A DNA stretch of 28,849 nt from CAZBJJ01 sp964492245 (GCA_964492245.1 CAZBJJ010000026.1:1-28849); one strand, 5' to 3'. Numbered from the stretch's first letter, positions 8,189 to 16,494 are shown. Numbers and translations: made by a program. The notes: a model not told the origin generated them from the sequence alone.

Positions 8189-9181
8189 ATGGATTGTGTG
8201 GAAGACAGCGAAGATATTTTGACATTCGATTATAACGAACGAATTGTTTTTTCTCGGGGCATGGAAGCCCTTAAACAGATAAATTTAGACGAGGCCCTCA
8301 TGGTTGAGCGGCGCTTTGTAAATTTGGAGTCCCTAGCGCTGGCGATATCTCGCTTTCCGCCGGTCTGCCAGACTCAGGTTTTAGGCGGGGTGCGCCGCGA
8401 CACTGCCTCGCTTGCTGGCTCGCTTACCTCTATAACGGGAAGCTCTCGACTTTTGCATACGCCAACGCGAGTTATCGCTGCTCGCAGTTTTTTAGTGGCT
8501 AAATATCATGCCTTTTCCCTGCTTTTAATGGCCCTTGGCGCCGAGCACGAGTTGGCAGAGGCCATACAGGGCATATCAATCGAAATTGTTTTCACCCTTA
8601 CCATGGAAGATGTCTATCTTGCCTGCCTGGAAGACGACAAGCTCCCCCTAGATTTAAAAGAATCCATTGCCATGGACTTGGTGCGCCTTTGGGATAGGGG
8701 AAGGGACCCCCGGGCCAGTTCACATATTCCCTGTATTAAAAATTTATGGACGGTGCGTCGCGAAAACCCGCCAAGTTACGGTACCCTCGAGGGCACCAGC
8801 GAACTTATCCGCATAAATATGGATATGGATGACGATTGGACCCAGTTTATTTTAAGTCGGCGGGACGATAGAGAAATGCGAGGGGCCCTGGAAGAATTTT
8901 TATTTGGCCTTTCCCACGAAGAAATGGCGCATTTGCGCGTTCTTATACGCATGGGCAATGTCTTTGCCCTAAACGAGGGCGGAATTCAAAATGCACTGGG
9001 TAAAAAACGTTCGTACACCGAGGCCTCGGATGCAGATCCCCGGCTTATGTATGAATTTTATATACAGCGCAGCGAGGGGGCAAGGACCCGCAAACAGACT
9101 GGTGTCCACGGGCCACAGCGCACTATAGAAGAAATTTACTTAAGCTATCGTTTTGCCCAGGAGCGCTATTTAGAGTTTTAA
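8189..9181 (+). CDS. Unrecognised protein, 330 residues
   Basis: I do not recognise this protein. It is soluble, with no signal peptide and no clear membrane segment. It is predicted mainly helical, with a hydrophobic stretch at about residues 103-117 (AFSLLLMALG) that is more like a buried helix than a membrane span. Charged stretches follow, including a D-M-D-M-D-D-D patch near residue 210 and a conserved-looking HEEMAHLRVLIRMG helix near 250. Codon use looks like the neighbours. Two start problems: there is no Shine-Dalgarno before the ATG at 8189, and a TTGACC/TAGTGT promoter-like pair (8154-8182) would place the transcript start on the ATG itself. The stop overlaps the chemotaxis receptor's stop by 4 bp, tail to tail. 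Confidence 0.75.
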   Translation: MDCVEDSEDILTFDYNERIVFSRGMEALKQINLDEALMVERRFVNLESLALAISRFPPVCQTQVLGGVRRDTASLAGSLTSITGSSRLLHTPTRVIAARSFLVAKYHAFSLLLMALGAEHELAEAIQGISIEIVFTLTMEDVYLACLEDDKLPLDLKESIAMDLVRLWDRGRDPRASSHIPCIKNLWTVRRENPPSYGTLEGTSELIRINMDMDDDWTQFILSRRDDREMRGALEEFLFGLSHEEMAHLRVLIRMGNVFALNEGGIQNALGKKRSYTEASDADPRLMYEFYIQRSEGARTRKQTGVHGPQRTIEEIYLSYRFAQERYLEF

Positions 9182-11277
9182 GCCTCTGGCTGTGTTGATG
9201 GTTTTTCAATTTCTACCTCTATTTGCGCATCGGACTCTTCTGTTACATCTACCTCATTCAATTCGCTGTGTCCCTCGTCCACATTCTGTGGGCCCCGTTT
9301 TACCTCTACCGCATTGGGATCGAATTCATCCAGATCAGGTGTAGCAACTAGGTCAGGTGCTTCATCCAGATCAGGTGCATCATCCGGATCAGGTGCATCA
9401 TCCAGATATTCCAAATTGTCGTCCTGGTTAATTATAATATCCTCTAGGGCCGACTCAAGTTCGGTAATGCGGTCGCGACTATCATTTCCCATCTGCTCCA
9501 AATGTATAGCGCTCTCTAAAATCTCCTGCGAACCGGCATCAATTTCTGTAATGCCCAAAAGGGCCTCTCCGGAAATGGCCTGAATATTGTCCATCGCCTC
9601 TAAAATAGCATGATGGCGTCGGTACATATCTTCGGTCCCAACACTTACCCGCTTAGAGGCCTCTATCGATTCTTTAATGGCCTTTACCACCTCGACACTT
9701 TTGGAACTTGAAGACTTCGCATCTGCAGCTATGTCATGTAAAATTGAAACAAAGTTGTTTACATCCGTATTGATAGAATCGAAGGCTAGGGCGCTAGACT
9801 CGCTAATTTGTAGGGCCCGCTTTATTTTGTCGGTTACATTGGCCAGCGATTCGCCAATTCGTTGGGCATTGTCCTGGGTCGATTCTGCCAATTTGCGTAT
9901 TTCTTCGGCAACTACAGCAAAACCCTTACCCGCCGCGCCAGCGTGGGCACTTTCGATGGCCGCATTCATGGATAAAATATTGGTCTGTTCTGAAATTTGG
10001 TCTATGAGCTCAATTACCTCGACAATGCCCTCAATATCCTTCGAGACGGTGCGAATAATTTCGTTAGTGTTCTGTACCCTTTCGCTGCCATCGAGCACCA
10101 CTTTTCGCAGGGTATCTGCCTGAATAGACCTTTCATCAATTTCCTTGGATACTTTTATAACCGAGTCGACCGCCCTGCTTAAGTCGTAGCCTGCCTCTTC
10201 CATCATAATTGTCTGCTTGCTACTATCACTTCTAAATATATCCAGATATTTGGCAATTTCTTGCAGCCCCACCCCGGCCTGATCGATTGAGGTGTTTAAA
10301 ATTAAAAATTGGGTTTTAATGGATTCTATATTTTTGTTTATTTCGTTTACGGCGGCAGCGCTTTCGCTGGTACCGGCAGAAAGTGCATCTTTTAAATTGG
10401 TAACATTTTCTACCGATTTTTTTACTTCGCCAAAAATACTGGTCAACGATTGCAAAACTTTTTGTAAATGCTTCGAAAGAAGGCCAAATTCATCGGAACC
10501 GAGGGAGGGGATCTCGGTAGAAAAGTCTTTTTTTGCAATGCTGGCCATCGCTTTTTCGAGAACCTGGGCGCGCTTCGAAATGTTTTTAGAAAATATACTT
10601 ACATAGATAAAGGCCGCTATAATTGTCAACAGCGTTAAGATAAGCCCCGTAGTTATAGTGCGTTTTATAATAAGATTTACTTCCACTTCTATGCCATCGA
10701 ACATGCGACCTAAGACCACTCTAAAAGAATCGTTGCTTACAAGAACTTTTTGAAGCGAACTCTGAAGAGCGAAATAGTAGAAAAAATCTTCAATACTGAT
10801 AATTTCCTCTGCTTGCATGCGATATATCTTGCTTATGAGCCCTTCAGAGGCCTTGCCCTGCAGGGCATCATATTTGACCACAACGGCCTCTTGGAATTCA
10901 TCGAAGGCCCTGCTCGAAATGTTCAGCTGGTCTTTAGTAATTTTCCATAAGTTTTTTGTGTTTTCTAAAAGAGCCTGCACCTCTTTGCCCAGCTTTAAAA
11001 AGGTCCTTTGTTCCCCCAAGGCTAACATTTTTTTTTCAAACTCGGTTATACTTATCATCCAGTTTTTTCTTAAATCTGGCAGGGGCCTCGCAGAAAGCAG
11101 GATGTCCTGGGTAGTAATTTGCACGCCATCCCAGGTGTTAAGTAGGTTGTTTGCCTCATTGTGAAGATTTCGATAATCCACAATTAAAGTGGCCTGTTTG
11201 GCAATAAAGCCCATAACACCTGTCATTACCAAAATTACCAAGCCAATACCAATTATCAGTTTACCGTAAATCTTCAT
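9178..11277 (-). CDS. Methyl-accepting chemotaxis protein
   Basis: This 699-residue transmembrane receptor signals to CheA/CheW. It has TM1 at about residues 5-25; a periplasmic helical sensor domain of about 175 residues; TM2 at about 205-228; HAMP at about 229-285; a long coiled-coil cytoplasmic domain; and the conserved hairpin tip around residues 425-470, with the segment NAAIESAHAGAAGKGFAVVA. The C-terminus is odd: after the coiled coil (about residue 615) comes an acidic tail of about 80 residues built partly of six-residue repeats (D-E-A-P-D-L), with no CheR-binding pentapeptide at the end. Its start lies inside the dCMP deaminase gene (17-bp overlap), so it is translated from that message. 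Ligand unknown. Confidence 0.94.
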   Translation of the reverse strand: MKIYGKLIIGIGLVILVMTGVMGFIAKQATLIVDYRNLHNEANNLLNTWDGVQITTQDILLSARPLPDLRKNWMISITEFEKKMLALGEQRTFLKLGKEVQALLENTKNLWKITKDQLNISSRAFDEFQEAVVVKYDALQGKASEGLISKIYRMQAEEIISIEDFFYYFALQSSLQKVLVSNDSFRVVLGRMFDGIEVEVNLIIKRTITTGLILTLLTIIAAFIYVSIFSKNISKRAQVLEKAMASIAKKDFSTEIPSLGSDEFGLLSKHLQKVLQSLTSIFGEVKKSVENVTNLKDALSAGTSESAAAVNEINKNIESIKTQFLILNTSIDQAGVGLQEIAKYLDIFRSDSSKQTIMMEEAGYDLSRAVDSVIKVSKEIDERSIQADTLRKVVLDGSERVQNTNEIIRTVSKDIEGIVEVIELIDQISEQTNILSMNAAIESAHAGAAGKGFAVVAEEIRKLAESTQDNAQRIGESLANVTDKIKRALQISESSALAFDSINTDVNNFVSILHDIAADAKSSSSKSVEVVKAIKESIEASKRVSVGTEDMYRRHHAILEAMDNIQAISGEALLGITEIDAGSQEILESAIHLEQMGNDSRDRITELESALEDIIINQDDNLEYLDDAPDPDDAPDLDEAPDLVATPDLDEFDPNAVEVKRGPQNVDEGHSELNEVDVTEESDAQIEVEIEKPSTQPEA
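9327..9416 (-). repeat. 18-bp tandem repeats in the receptor tail
   Basis: Five successive 18-bp units (9327-9344, 9345-9362, 9363-9380, 9381-9398, 9399-9416) keep the reading frame and encode variants of D-E-A-P-D-L. Units 3 and 4 differ by one base (A/G). Unit 1 is close to them, unit 2 is more diverged, and unit 5 matches only in its first half. In-frame length change by slippage is possible. Confidence 0.8.
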
Positions 11278-11773
11278 GTTGTTTGTCCTTGTTGTATTCC
11301 TGGGTTTCGAGGTAGACGTACTCCAAAAGCACTTTTGCCTTCTTAAACATATCTTCGGAGTCTACCGGATCCTGATATCTTCGCTGTGCCACAACTCGTT
11401 TAATACCGCAGTTAATTATAAGCATTGCACATGTTCGACAGGGGGTCATTCTACAGTATAAGGTGGCCCCATCAATAGAAATACCCCTTTTCGCTGCCTG
11501 AGAAATGGCGTTTTGTTCGGCATGTACAGTGCGTACACAGTGCATTGTCTCTGTACCATCCTCGTGGACCATTTTTTTAAGTTGATGTCCAACATCGTCG
11601 CAATGGGGCAGTCCCGATGGTGCGCCAACATAGCCAGTTACAAGAATATGCCTATCCTTTGCTATTACACAGCCAGCGCGCCCGCGATCGCAGGTGGCGC
11701 GACGCGAAATAGCTTCGCAGACTTCCATAAAATATTCGTCCCAGCTTGGTCGTTTATACGTAGTGCCAGACAT
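11261..11773 (-). CDS. dCMP deaminase (ComEB-type)
   Basis: This 170-residue deaminase converts dCMP to dUMP, feeding thymidylate synthesis. The zinc and catalytic motif of the cytidine-deaminase superfamily is complete: H-A-E (VHAEQNAI, the Glu being the proton shuttle) and P-C-R-T-C. An HC...H region before it (about residues 57-80) matches the extra insert of dCMP deaminases. The length is typical. The start has GGAGG 5 nt upstream. The last 17 bp overlap the start of the chemotaxis receptor, an unusual partner. Could instead be a late-competence ComEB protein, the same family. Confidence 0.92.
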   Translation of the reverse strand: MSGTTYKRPSWDEYFMEVCEAISRRATCDRGRAGCVIAKDRHILVTGYVGAPSGLPHCDDVGHQLKKMVHEDGTETMHCVRTVHAEQNAISQAAKRGISIDGATLYCRMTPCRTCAMLIINCGIKRVVAQRRYQDPVDSEDMFKKAKVLLEYVYLETQEYNKDKQHEDLR

Positions 11774-11790
11774 CGGTGCCTCCGGCTATC

Positions 11791-11799
11791 ATTATAACA
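11791..11799 (-). promoter_or_regulatory. Extended -10 promoter of the deaminase/receptor pair
   Basis: TGTTATAAT on the - strand is a perfect extended -10 (TGn plus TATAAT) with no good -35. Transcription would start near 11784, putting the Shine-Dalgarno GGAGG (11783-11779) at the very 5' end of the message. The rest of the 215-bp gap (11774-11988) holds no gene. Confidence 0.5.
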
Positions 11800-11920
11800 G
11801 ATATTTTACAATAATAAAGGATTTCTATTTGGATATGAATGAAATAATTGAAGTTGATGCCTTACCCCTTGTTTCTTGACCGCTTTGTGGGTATAGTTCT
11901 GACAAACCTCAATTGGCAGG

Positions 11921-11939
11921 TTTTGCGCCTTGCGCAAAA
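11921..11939. repeat. Perfect inverted repeat upstream of the ferredoxin
   Basis: TTTTGCGCCTTGCGCAAAA is an 8-bp perfect inverted repeat with a 3-nt centre, about 50 bp before the ferredoxin start. It is either an operator or an RNA hairpin; there is no T run after it, so it is not a standard terminator. A weaker stem (CCCAC/GTGGG, about 11954-11970) lies between it and the Shine-Dalgarno. No convincing -35/-10 pair was found here. Confidence 0.5.
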
Positions 11940-11988
11940 TTATCTTTTTATAACCCACCGCTGAGTGGGGTTGAAACAGGAGAAAATT

Positions 11989-12186
11989 ATGGCTATTTCT
12001 AAGGTATGGCTCGACGAAAGCGAAGATGAGTGCATTTCTTGTGGCAATTGCGAAGCAATTTGTCCTGAAGTTTTTTCTATTCCCGATAAAATGGTAGTAA
12101 ATCCCGATGCAGACATTGCAGCCAACGAGGCAGGGATTCTGGAATCCATCGATTCCTGCCCGACAGCGGTTATCAAGGCAGAATAA
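11989..12186 (+). CDS. Small [4Fe-4S] ferredoxin
   Basis: This 65-residue acidic electron carrier binds a single [4Fe-4S] cluster. The ligands are C15-x2-C18-x2-C21 with the remote C57-P58. C25-P26 is also present, as in Desulfovibrio-type monocluster ferredoxins, where this cysteine may serve as an extra ligand or in a disulfide. The ATG at 11989 has AGGAGA 6 nt upstream. A longer in-frame start at 11965 would place that Shine-Dalgarno inside the gene, so it is rejected. It is a single-gene unit by position; the electron donor and acceptor cannot be told from the neighbours. It suits an anaerobic or fermentative host. Confidence 0.93.
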   Translation: MAISKVWLDESEDECISCGNCEAICPEVFSIPDKMVVNPDADIAANEAGILESIDSCPTAVIKAE

Positions 12187-12198
12187 AACCTTTCGCTT

Positions 12199-12984
12199 TT
12201 AAATGCCAAAACAATCTTGCACGTTTTTGCGAATTTGGCTATGTATTTCCTGAGTACTTAGCTGGCGCAATTCTGCAAGTTTTTCAAAGGTCGCCCCAAT
12301 ATAGTCGGGGCGATTTTTTTTGCCCCGATGGGGAACCGGTGCCAGATAGGGGGCATCCGTCTCTAAAAGTATACGGTCCAGGGGCACATAGCGGGCCGCT
12401 TCTCGAATATTTTCTGCATTTTTATAGGTCAGGGTACCGGCAAAAGAAATATAGGCCCCGAGATCTAAAAAATTGCGCGCCTCTTCCCTGTTATATGAAA
12501 AACAGTGTAAGATTAAATCTATATGTGAGAAGTCTTTAAGGATGTTGTATGTCTCCAGTGCACTATCGCGCGAATGGACAATAAGGGGAAGGTCCAGTTC
12601 CTGGGCTAGGGAGGCCTGGCTTCTAAAGAGTTCATATTCGCCAGCAATATCTGTGCCAACTTCAATTTTATTGTGGCTACGGTCTATGCCGGCCTCACCA
12701 ATCGCCACCAGACGATTGGCGGGAATTACCTCTAATTGTTGGCGCAGTTGCTGCATTTCTGTATCGAACTCAGCGATTGCCTGCCTATCTGGCCAAATAC
12801 CAAGGGAAAAATAGACATTTGGCAGATCTTTTAATACCTGCCAACGTTCAAGGGCATCCTGCGATCTTGTACCTATATCGATAATTGGGCCAAAACCACG
12901 GGCCAGAAGTTGCTCTAATTCGCTACGAGTCATAACTCCCTGGTCGAGAATGGATAATAAATGTGCATGGGTATCTAAAAACAT
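12199..12984 (-). CDS. TatD-family metal-dependent DNase
   Basis: This 261-residue TIM-barrel hydrolase is of the amidohydrolase type. All metal-site motifs are visible: H-x-H in DTHAHL near residue 5, the Glu of GEAGID near residue 94, His in LIVHSRD, His in LHCFSYN, and Asp in LLETDAPYLAP. TatD enzymes are 3'-5' exonucleases or AP-type nucleases acting on damaged DNA and RNA. The start at 12984 (MFLDTHAH) fits the family. A longer frame to 13122 runs through the opposite-strand tRNA-Leu and is not real. A GGGAAAG upstream may act as ribosome-binding site. It lies downstream of mutL on the same strand and may be transcribed with it across the tRNA gene. Confidence 0.9.
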   Translation of the reverse strand: MFLDTHAHLLSILDQGVMTRSELEQLLARGFGPIIDIGTRSQDALERWQVLKDLPNVYFSLGIWPDRQAIAEFDTEMQQLRQQLEVIPANRLVAIGEAGIDRSHNKIEVGTDIAGEYELFRSQASLAQELDLPLIVHSRDSALETYNILKDFSHIDLILHCFSYNREEARNFLDLGAYISFAGTLTYKNAENIREAARYVPLDRILLETDAPYLAPVPHRGKKNRPDYIGATFEKLAELRQLSTQEIHSQIRKNVQDCFGI

Positions 12985-12997
12985 ATATCTTTCCCTG

Positions 12998-13027
12998 TTG
13001 ACCCTTCGCCTTAGTTTTTGGTAATAT
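12998..13027 (+). promoter_or_regulatory. tRNA-Leu promoter
   Basis: TTGACC (12998-13003) and TAATAT (13022-13027) are spaced by 18 bp, 11 nt before the mature tRNA 5' end. The -35 is identical to that of the tRNA-Glu promoter at 27334. Confidence 0.65.
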
Positions 13028-13038
13028 CTAACCGCAAC

Positions 13039-13121
<83 letters not shown>

Positions 13122-13141
13122 AGCACTGTTTTTAACACGTA

Positions 13142-14989
13142 TTAGCTTCGTTTTACAAGCCCTTCCAAATATTTTCTGCTCATTCTAATTAAAACTGGCC
13201 TGCCATGCGGGCAGTGGGGGTCTTCCAGTGCCAATGTGGCCCTTGCCAGTTCTTTTCCCCGCATTGGCTCAAGTATTAGCCTATCTTTTACCGCCATCTT
13301 ACAGGCCATGGTTCGGTACCACTGGTGGGCCAGCTCGTGTGCATTTGACAGCATTTCCAAAATGCTGTCGACGGTCTGGCCATCGCCCTGCTTCCAGGCG
13401 CTGGGAAGCCCCTTTAAAACCCAGGAGCCAGGAGCCAATCGTTCTAGATCGATACCCAGGCTTTTAAGCTCGGCTTTTTTATCGCGCAAGAGTGCTTCTT
13501 CGTTTTCGTCTTCGATAGAAAAGGGAAGGGGCACTAAGAGTTCTTGGGCCTTTGGAGGGTTTTCTAAAAGCTCGTTGTACAAAATGCGCTCGTGGGCGGC
13601 ATGCTGGTCTATTAAAATAAGCTCATTGCCTTTTTCTATGAGTAAAAAAAGGCCAAAGGCCTGGCCGTGGTAGTAAAAATCTTCAACATTGCCAACTGTT
13701 GGTGCACCAACAACTGTAGGTGCACCAACAGCATTTGGTGGTGACGAAGTCAATGGATTGGCGATAAGTTGACCAAGGGCAGCGCGGGCCAGCTCCCTGT
13801 CCCTACTCATAGACCTATAGCCCTGATTCGCTGTTATTGGCGCATCGAAGAGATTGTCGGCATAGCTTTTACCCGTATGTTGGCCTTTGCCCGTCCTGTT
13901 CTCAGTTTGGGGAATTCCTGAACTGTGGGGGGCAGGGCGAATTAAATCGAGGCCGGCGCTGCGTGCAAGGGCCTCGTAATGGGCGCGTACAAGGCTGGAA
14001 ATTTTTCGATGAATGCGGAGACCATCGCGAAAACGGGCTTCGCGTTTTGCAGGATGTATATTAAAATCGACTAAATGCCCATCAATATATAAAAACACTG
14101 CCCCAATTAAATGGCTCGCATTGGGAAACCAGCCCTGGCTGCCATATTCAAGGGCCTGCTGAAAGGAATACTCTTGTATTCTACGACCATTGGTAAAAAT
14201 ATATTGATGGCGGCGGTCATTTCGCGAAATATTGGGGCTTCCAAGCACAATTTCCAGCGAAAAGCCCTCATCCTGCCCCTGAATTTGATGCACATGCTGT
14301 CCCCTTCCCTTTGTGGGAGCTGTTTCTTCGATTACAGCGGCAATAAAACGCTCCTTAAGGCTATTTGTCGCCGGTAAAATGAATTTTTCCCTTCCGTCCT
14401 GGTAGAGGGAAAAATTTACCTGGGGGAAGGCCAGGGCTTTTTCTATAAAGGTCTTAGATATTGCCAAAGCCTCGCTGGCAGGCCTTTTTATAAAGTTTTT
14501 TCTGGCCGGCAAATTGTCGAAAAGGCCTTCGACGCTTACCGTGGTGCCCTGCGCCCTAAAATGCCCCTCGATATGTGGCTCTAAGCTTCCGCTGCCAGCG
14601 GGACCAATGGCAATTCGGTGTGCGCCCTGTCCGTCTTGGCTGCTGAGAATTTTTAAATGCGAGACTGCGGCAATCGAGGCCAATGCTTCTCCGCGAAAGC
14701 CCAGGCTTTCTAAATGCAATAGATCGTCTTCGGTGGCAATTTTACTGGTGGCATGGGGCAGGGTACAGAGTAAAAGGTCTTCCTTTGCCATGCCCTTGCC
14801 ATTGTCGCTCAGTTCAATAAGCGAAAGCCCCCCTTTTTCAATTTTTAATTCAATGTTCGTGGCCCCCGAATCTAAGGCATTATCTATGAGCTCCCGGACA
14901 ACAGCTGCAGGGCGGTCGATAACTTCTCCCGCAGCAATTTTTCGGGCCACCTCGGGGGAAAGTAGGCGAACATGGCCAGTACGTGGCAT
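13142..14989 (-). CDS. mutL: DNA mismatch repair protein MutL
   Basis: This 615-residue protein couples mismatch recognition by MutS to strand removal. The N-terminal GHKL ATPase (about 1-330) shows the family signature: EVIDRPAAVVREL, the ENxxD-like metal motif as D-N-A-L-D-S-G, DNGKGM, and GFRGEALASI. A linker of about 100 residues contains a short repeat. The C-terminal domain carries endonuclease-type motifs: D461-Q-H-A, A-C-K, and C593-P-H-G-R-P. One oddity: in DQHA(x)2E(x)4E the last Glu position is N472, with Glu at 473. The start overlaps the xseB stop by one base (TGATG), so translation is coupled. Confidence 0.96.
   Translation of the reverse strand: MPRTGHVRLLSPEVARKIAAGEVIDRPAAVVRELIDNALDSGATNIELKIEKGGLSLIELSDNGKGMAKEDLLLCTLPHATSKIATEDDLLHLESLGFRGEALASIAAVSHLKILSSQDGQGAHRIAIGPAGSGSLEPHIEGHFRAQGTTVSVEGLFDNLPARKNFIKRPASEALAISKTFIEKALAFPQVNFSLYQDGREKFILPATNSLKERFIAAVIEETAPTKGRGQHVHQIQGQDEGFSLEIVLGSPNISRNDRRHQYIFTNGRRIQEYSFQQALEYGSQGWFPNASHLIGAVFLYIDGHLVDFNIHPAKREARFRDGLRIHRKISSLVRAHYEALARSAGLDLIRPAPHSSGIPQTENRTGKGQHTGKSYADNLFDAPITANQGYRSMSRDRELARAALGQLIANPLTSSPPNAVGAPTVVGAPTVGNVEDFYYHGQAFGLFLLIEKGNELILIDQHAAHERILYNELLENPPKAQELLVPLPFSIEDENEEALLRDKKAELKSLGIDLERLAPGSWVLKGLPSAWKQGDGQTVDSILEMLSNAHELAHQWYRTMACKMAVKDRLILEPMRGKELARATLALEDPHCPHGRPVLIRMSRKYLEGLVKRS
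13694..13729 (-). repeat. Two 18-bp direct repeats in the mutL linker
   Basis: 13694-13711 and 13712-13729 differ at one of 18 bases. They encode V-G-A-P-T-V twice in the disordered linker between the ATPase and C-terminal domains. The first unit and its flank also contain a perfect 16-bp palindrome, TGTTGGTGCACCAACA (13697-13712). Confidence 0.85.
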
Positions 14990-15237
14990 CAGTCTAAATC
15001 TCCTTCGTCAAAAAGCTCTAATTCGGGCTTTTTGGGCGCTGTCTCGGTGGCAGGGTTCATCAATATTTCTACGCGCCGTTCAATGCGATCTAAGTCTTTT
15101 TCGAGGGTCTTTGCCAATTTTATTCCCTCCTCGAATGCGGCTATTGCCTCGTCTAGGGGTATATCGCTTTTTCGCATTGCCTGGCCCAATTCTTCCAGGC
15201 GTTCAAGTCGCTGTTCAAAATCTTTCATGCTATTCAT
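14989..15237 (-). CDS. xseB: Exodeoxyribonuclease VII small subunit
   Basis: This 82-residue protein is of standard XseB length. It has the family signature of a helical hairpin: F-E-Q-R-L-E-R-L-E-E, then I-P-L-D-E-A-I-A-A-F-E-E-G-I, followed by a coiled-coil helix and an acidic tail (ELFDEGDLD). Several copies bind one XseA to form exonuclease VII, which degrades single-stranded DNA from both ends. The ATG at 15237 overlaps the xseA stop (ATGA). A second in-frame ATG at 15228 gives a 79-residue version. Confidence 0.93.
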   Translation of the reverse strand: MNSMKDFEQRLERLEELGQAMRKSDIPLDEAIAAFEEGIKLAKTLEKDLDRIERRVEILMNPATETAPKKPELELFDEGDLD

Positions 15238-16487
15238 CCTTTATGCTCTGTGCTATCTGGCACTGCCACCGCGCTTTCTAAGCGGGCATTTATGCCACCC
15301 TCTGCAAGCTCTATATTTAAAGCTGTATGGACCGGGAGGCCATGCCCCGAACGCAAAATATTTCCTGTCTGCCTCTCTCGCACAATGGCAAAGCCCCGCG
15401 AAAGGACCTCTTTGGGGTTGGTGCTCTCTAAAATAGTCTTCGCCTGTAAAACCCTTGTCCTTTTTTGCTGAAGGCTTTTTTTAAATTGCCAATACAATTC
15501 CTCGCGGGCATCGTCGAGGCGGACAAGCCGAGGCTGATAGATTGAGCGAAATGCCAGTTCTAGGTTTTCGGGCTTAAACGGCTTGCACAGCAATCTGGAA
15601 TGCGCCAGTCTGTCCAGTATATCCTTTTTGGCAAGAGTTCTAAAATGGGCGATTGTCTGCTCTTCTTGGCCATGGTTTGCGCTAACTAATTCGGCTGCAG
15701 CCGAGGGCGTGGGGGCGCGTAGGTCGGCTACATAGTCGCTCAGGGCCCAGTCGATTTCATGGCCCACTGCGCTTATCACCGGAATATGCGAGGCCGCAAT
15801 AGCGCGTATTACCACCTCTTCGGAAAAGGGCAAAAGATCTTCCAGGGATCCGCCACCTCGGCCAACAATAATTACTTCGCCCAGGCCTAACACATTTGCC
15901 TGTTTTATGCGTGCAGCAATTTGTTGGCCAGCTCCTTCGCCCTGAACAGCTGTGGGTAAAATCGTCAGCCGAATTTTCGGGGCCCTTCGTCGCAAAATTT
16001 GCAATATATCGCGAACAGCGGCCCCGGTGGGCGAGGTTACTAAGGCAATATGCCAGGGCCATTTGGGCAGGGCTTTTTTTCTATCCAAATCGAAAAGGCC
16101 CTCTGCCGCTAGGCTTCGTTTTCGCTTTTCCAAAATTGCCAGAATTTCGCCCTCGCCGGCCTGCTCAAGGCTATCCAATATAATTTGATAGTTCCCCCGT
16201 TGGGGATAGACGGAAATGCTGCCAATTCCCCGCACCTTAAGCCCATCTCTTATTTCAAAATGTACCTGTTGCGCCTTAAATTTAAACATAACCGCAGAAA
16301 TTGCCGCAGATTCATCTTTTAAGGTAAAATACAAATGCCCAGAGCTGGCGGGCCTAAAGTTGGATACTTCGCCCTCCAGGCGTACAGTTTTAAAATGGCC
16401 CTCCAGAAGAGTTTTTAATTCCTGCGTAATGCTACTGACCGACTGCCAAGAACTGTCCTGACCCTCGCTATGGTGCGCTAAATCCAT
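15234..16487 (-). CDS. xseA: Exodeoxyribonuclease VII large subunit
   Basis: This 417-residue nuclease has an N-terminal OB fold (about residues 15-105, with LEGEVSNFRPASSGHLYFTLKD) that binds single-stranded DNA. The catalytic domain follows: V-T-S-P-T-G-A-A-V-R-D, the G-R-G-G-G-S motif, and SAVGHEIDWALSDYVADLRAPTPS cut into its usual segments (GHEID, DLRAPTPSAAAE). A long coiled coil binds XseB. The ATG at 16487 is chosen because a clear promoter lies immediately upstream. A TTG at 16532 would start upstream of that promoter. No Shine-Dalgarno precedes 16487, which with the promoter position suggests a leaderless message. It heads the operon xseA-xseB-mutL. Confidence 0.94.
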   Translation of the reverse strand: MDLAHHSEGQDSSWQSVSSITQELKTLLEGHFKTVRLEGEVSNFRPASSGHLYFTLKDESAAISAVMFKFKAQQVHFEIRDGLKVRGIGSISVYPQRGNYQIILDSLEQAGEGEILAILEKRKRSLAAEGLFDLDRKKALPKWPWHIALVTSPTGAAVRDILQILRRRAPKIRLTILPTAVQGEGAGQQIAARIKQANVLGLGEVIIVGRGGGSLEDLLPFSEEVVIRAIAASHIPVISAVGHEIDWALSDYVADLRAPTPSAAAELVSANHGQEEQTIAHFRTLAKKDILDRLAHSRLLCKPFKPENLELAFRSIYQPRLVRLDDAREELYWQFKKSLQQKRTRVLQAKTILESTNPKEVLSRGFAIVRERQTGNILRSGHGLPVHTALNIELAEGGINARLESAVAVPDSTEHKG

Positions 16488-16494
16488 GCTACGA

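Noticed and set aside
13697..13712. 16-bp palindrome as a regulatory site
   Set aside because: It lies within the coding repeat of mutL, away from any promoter, and is explained by the repeat sequence.
14514..15281. Open frame of 255 codons on the + strand
   Set aside because: It is antisense to mutL and xseB, both of which have complete family motifs. The translation is rich in Ser and Arg and has no domain.
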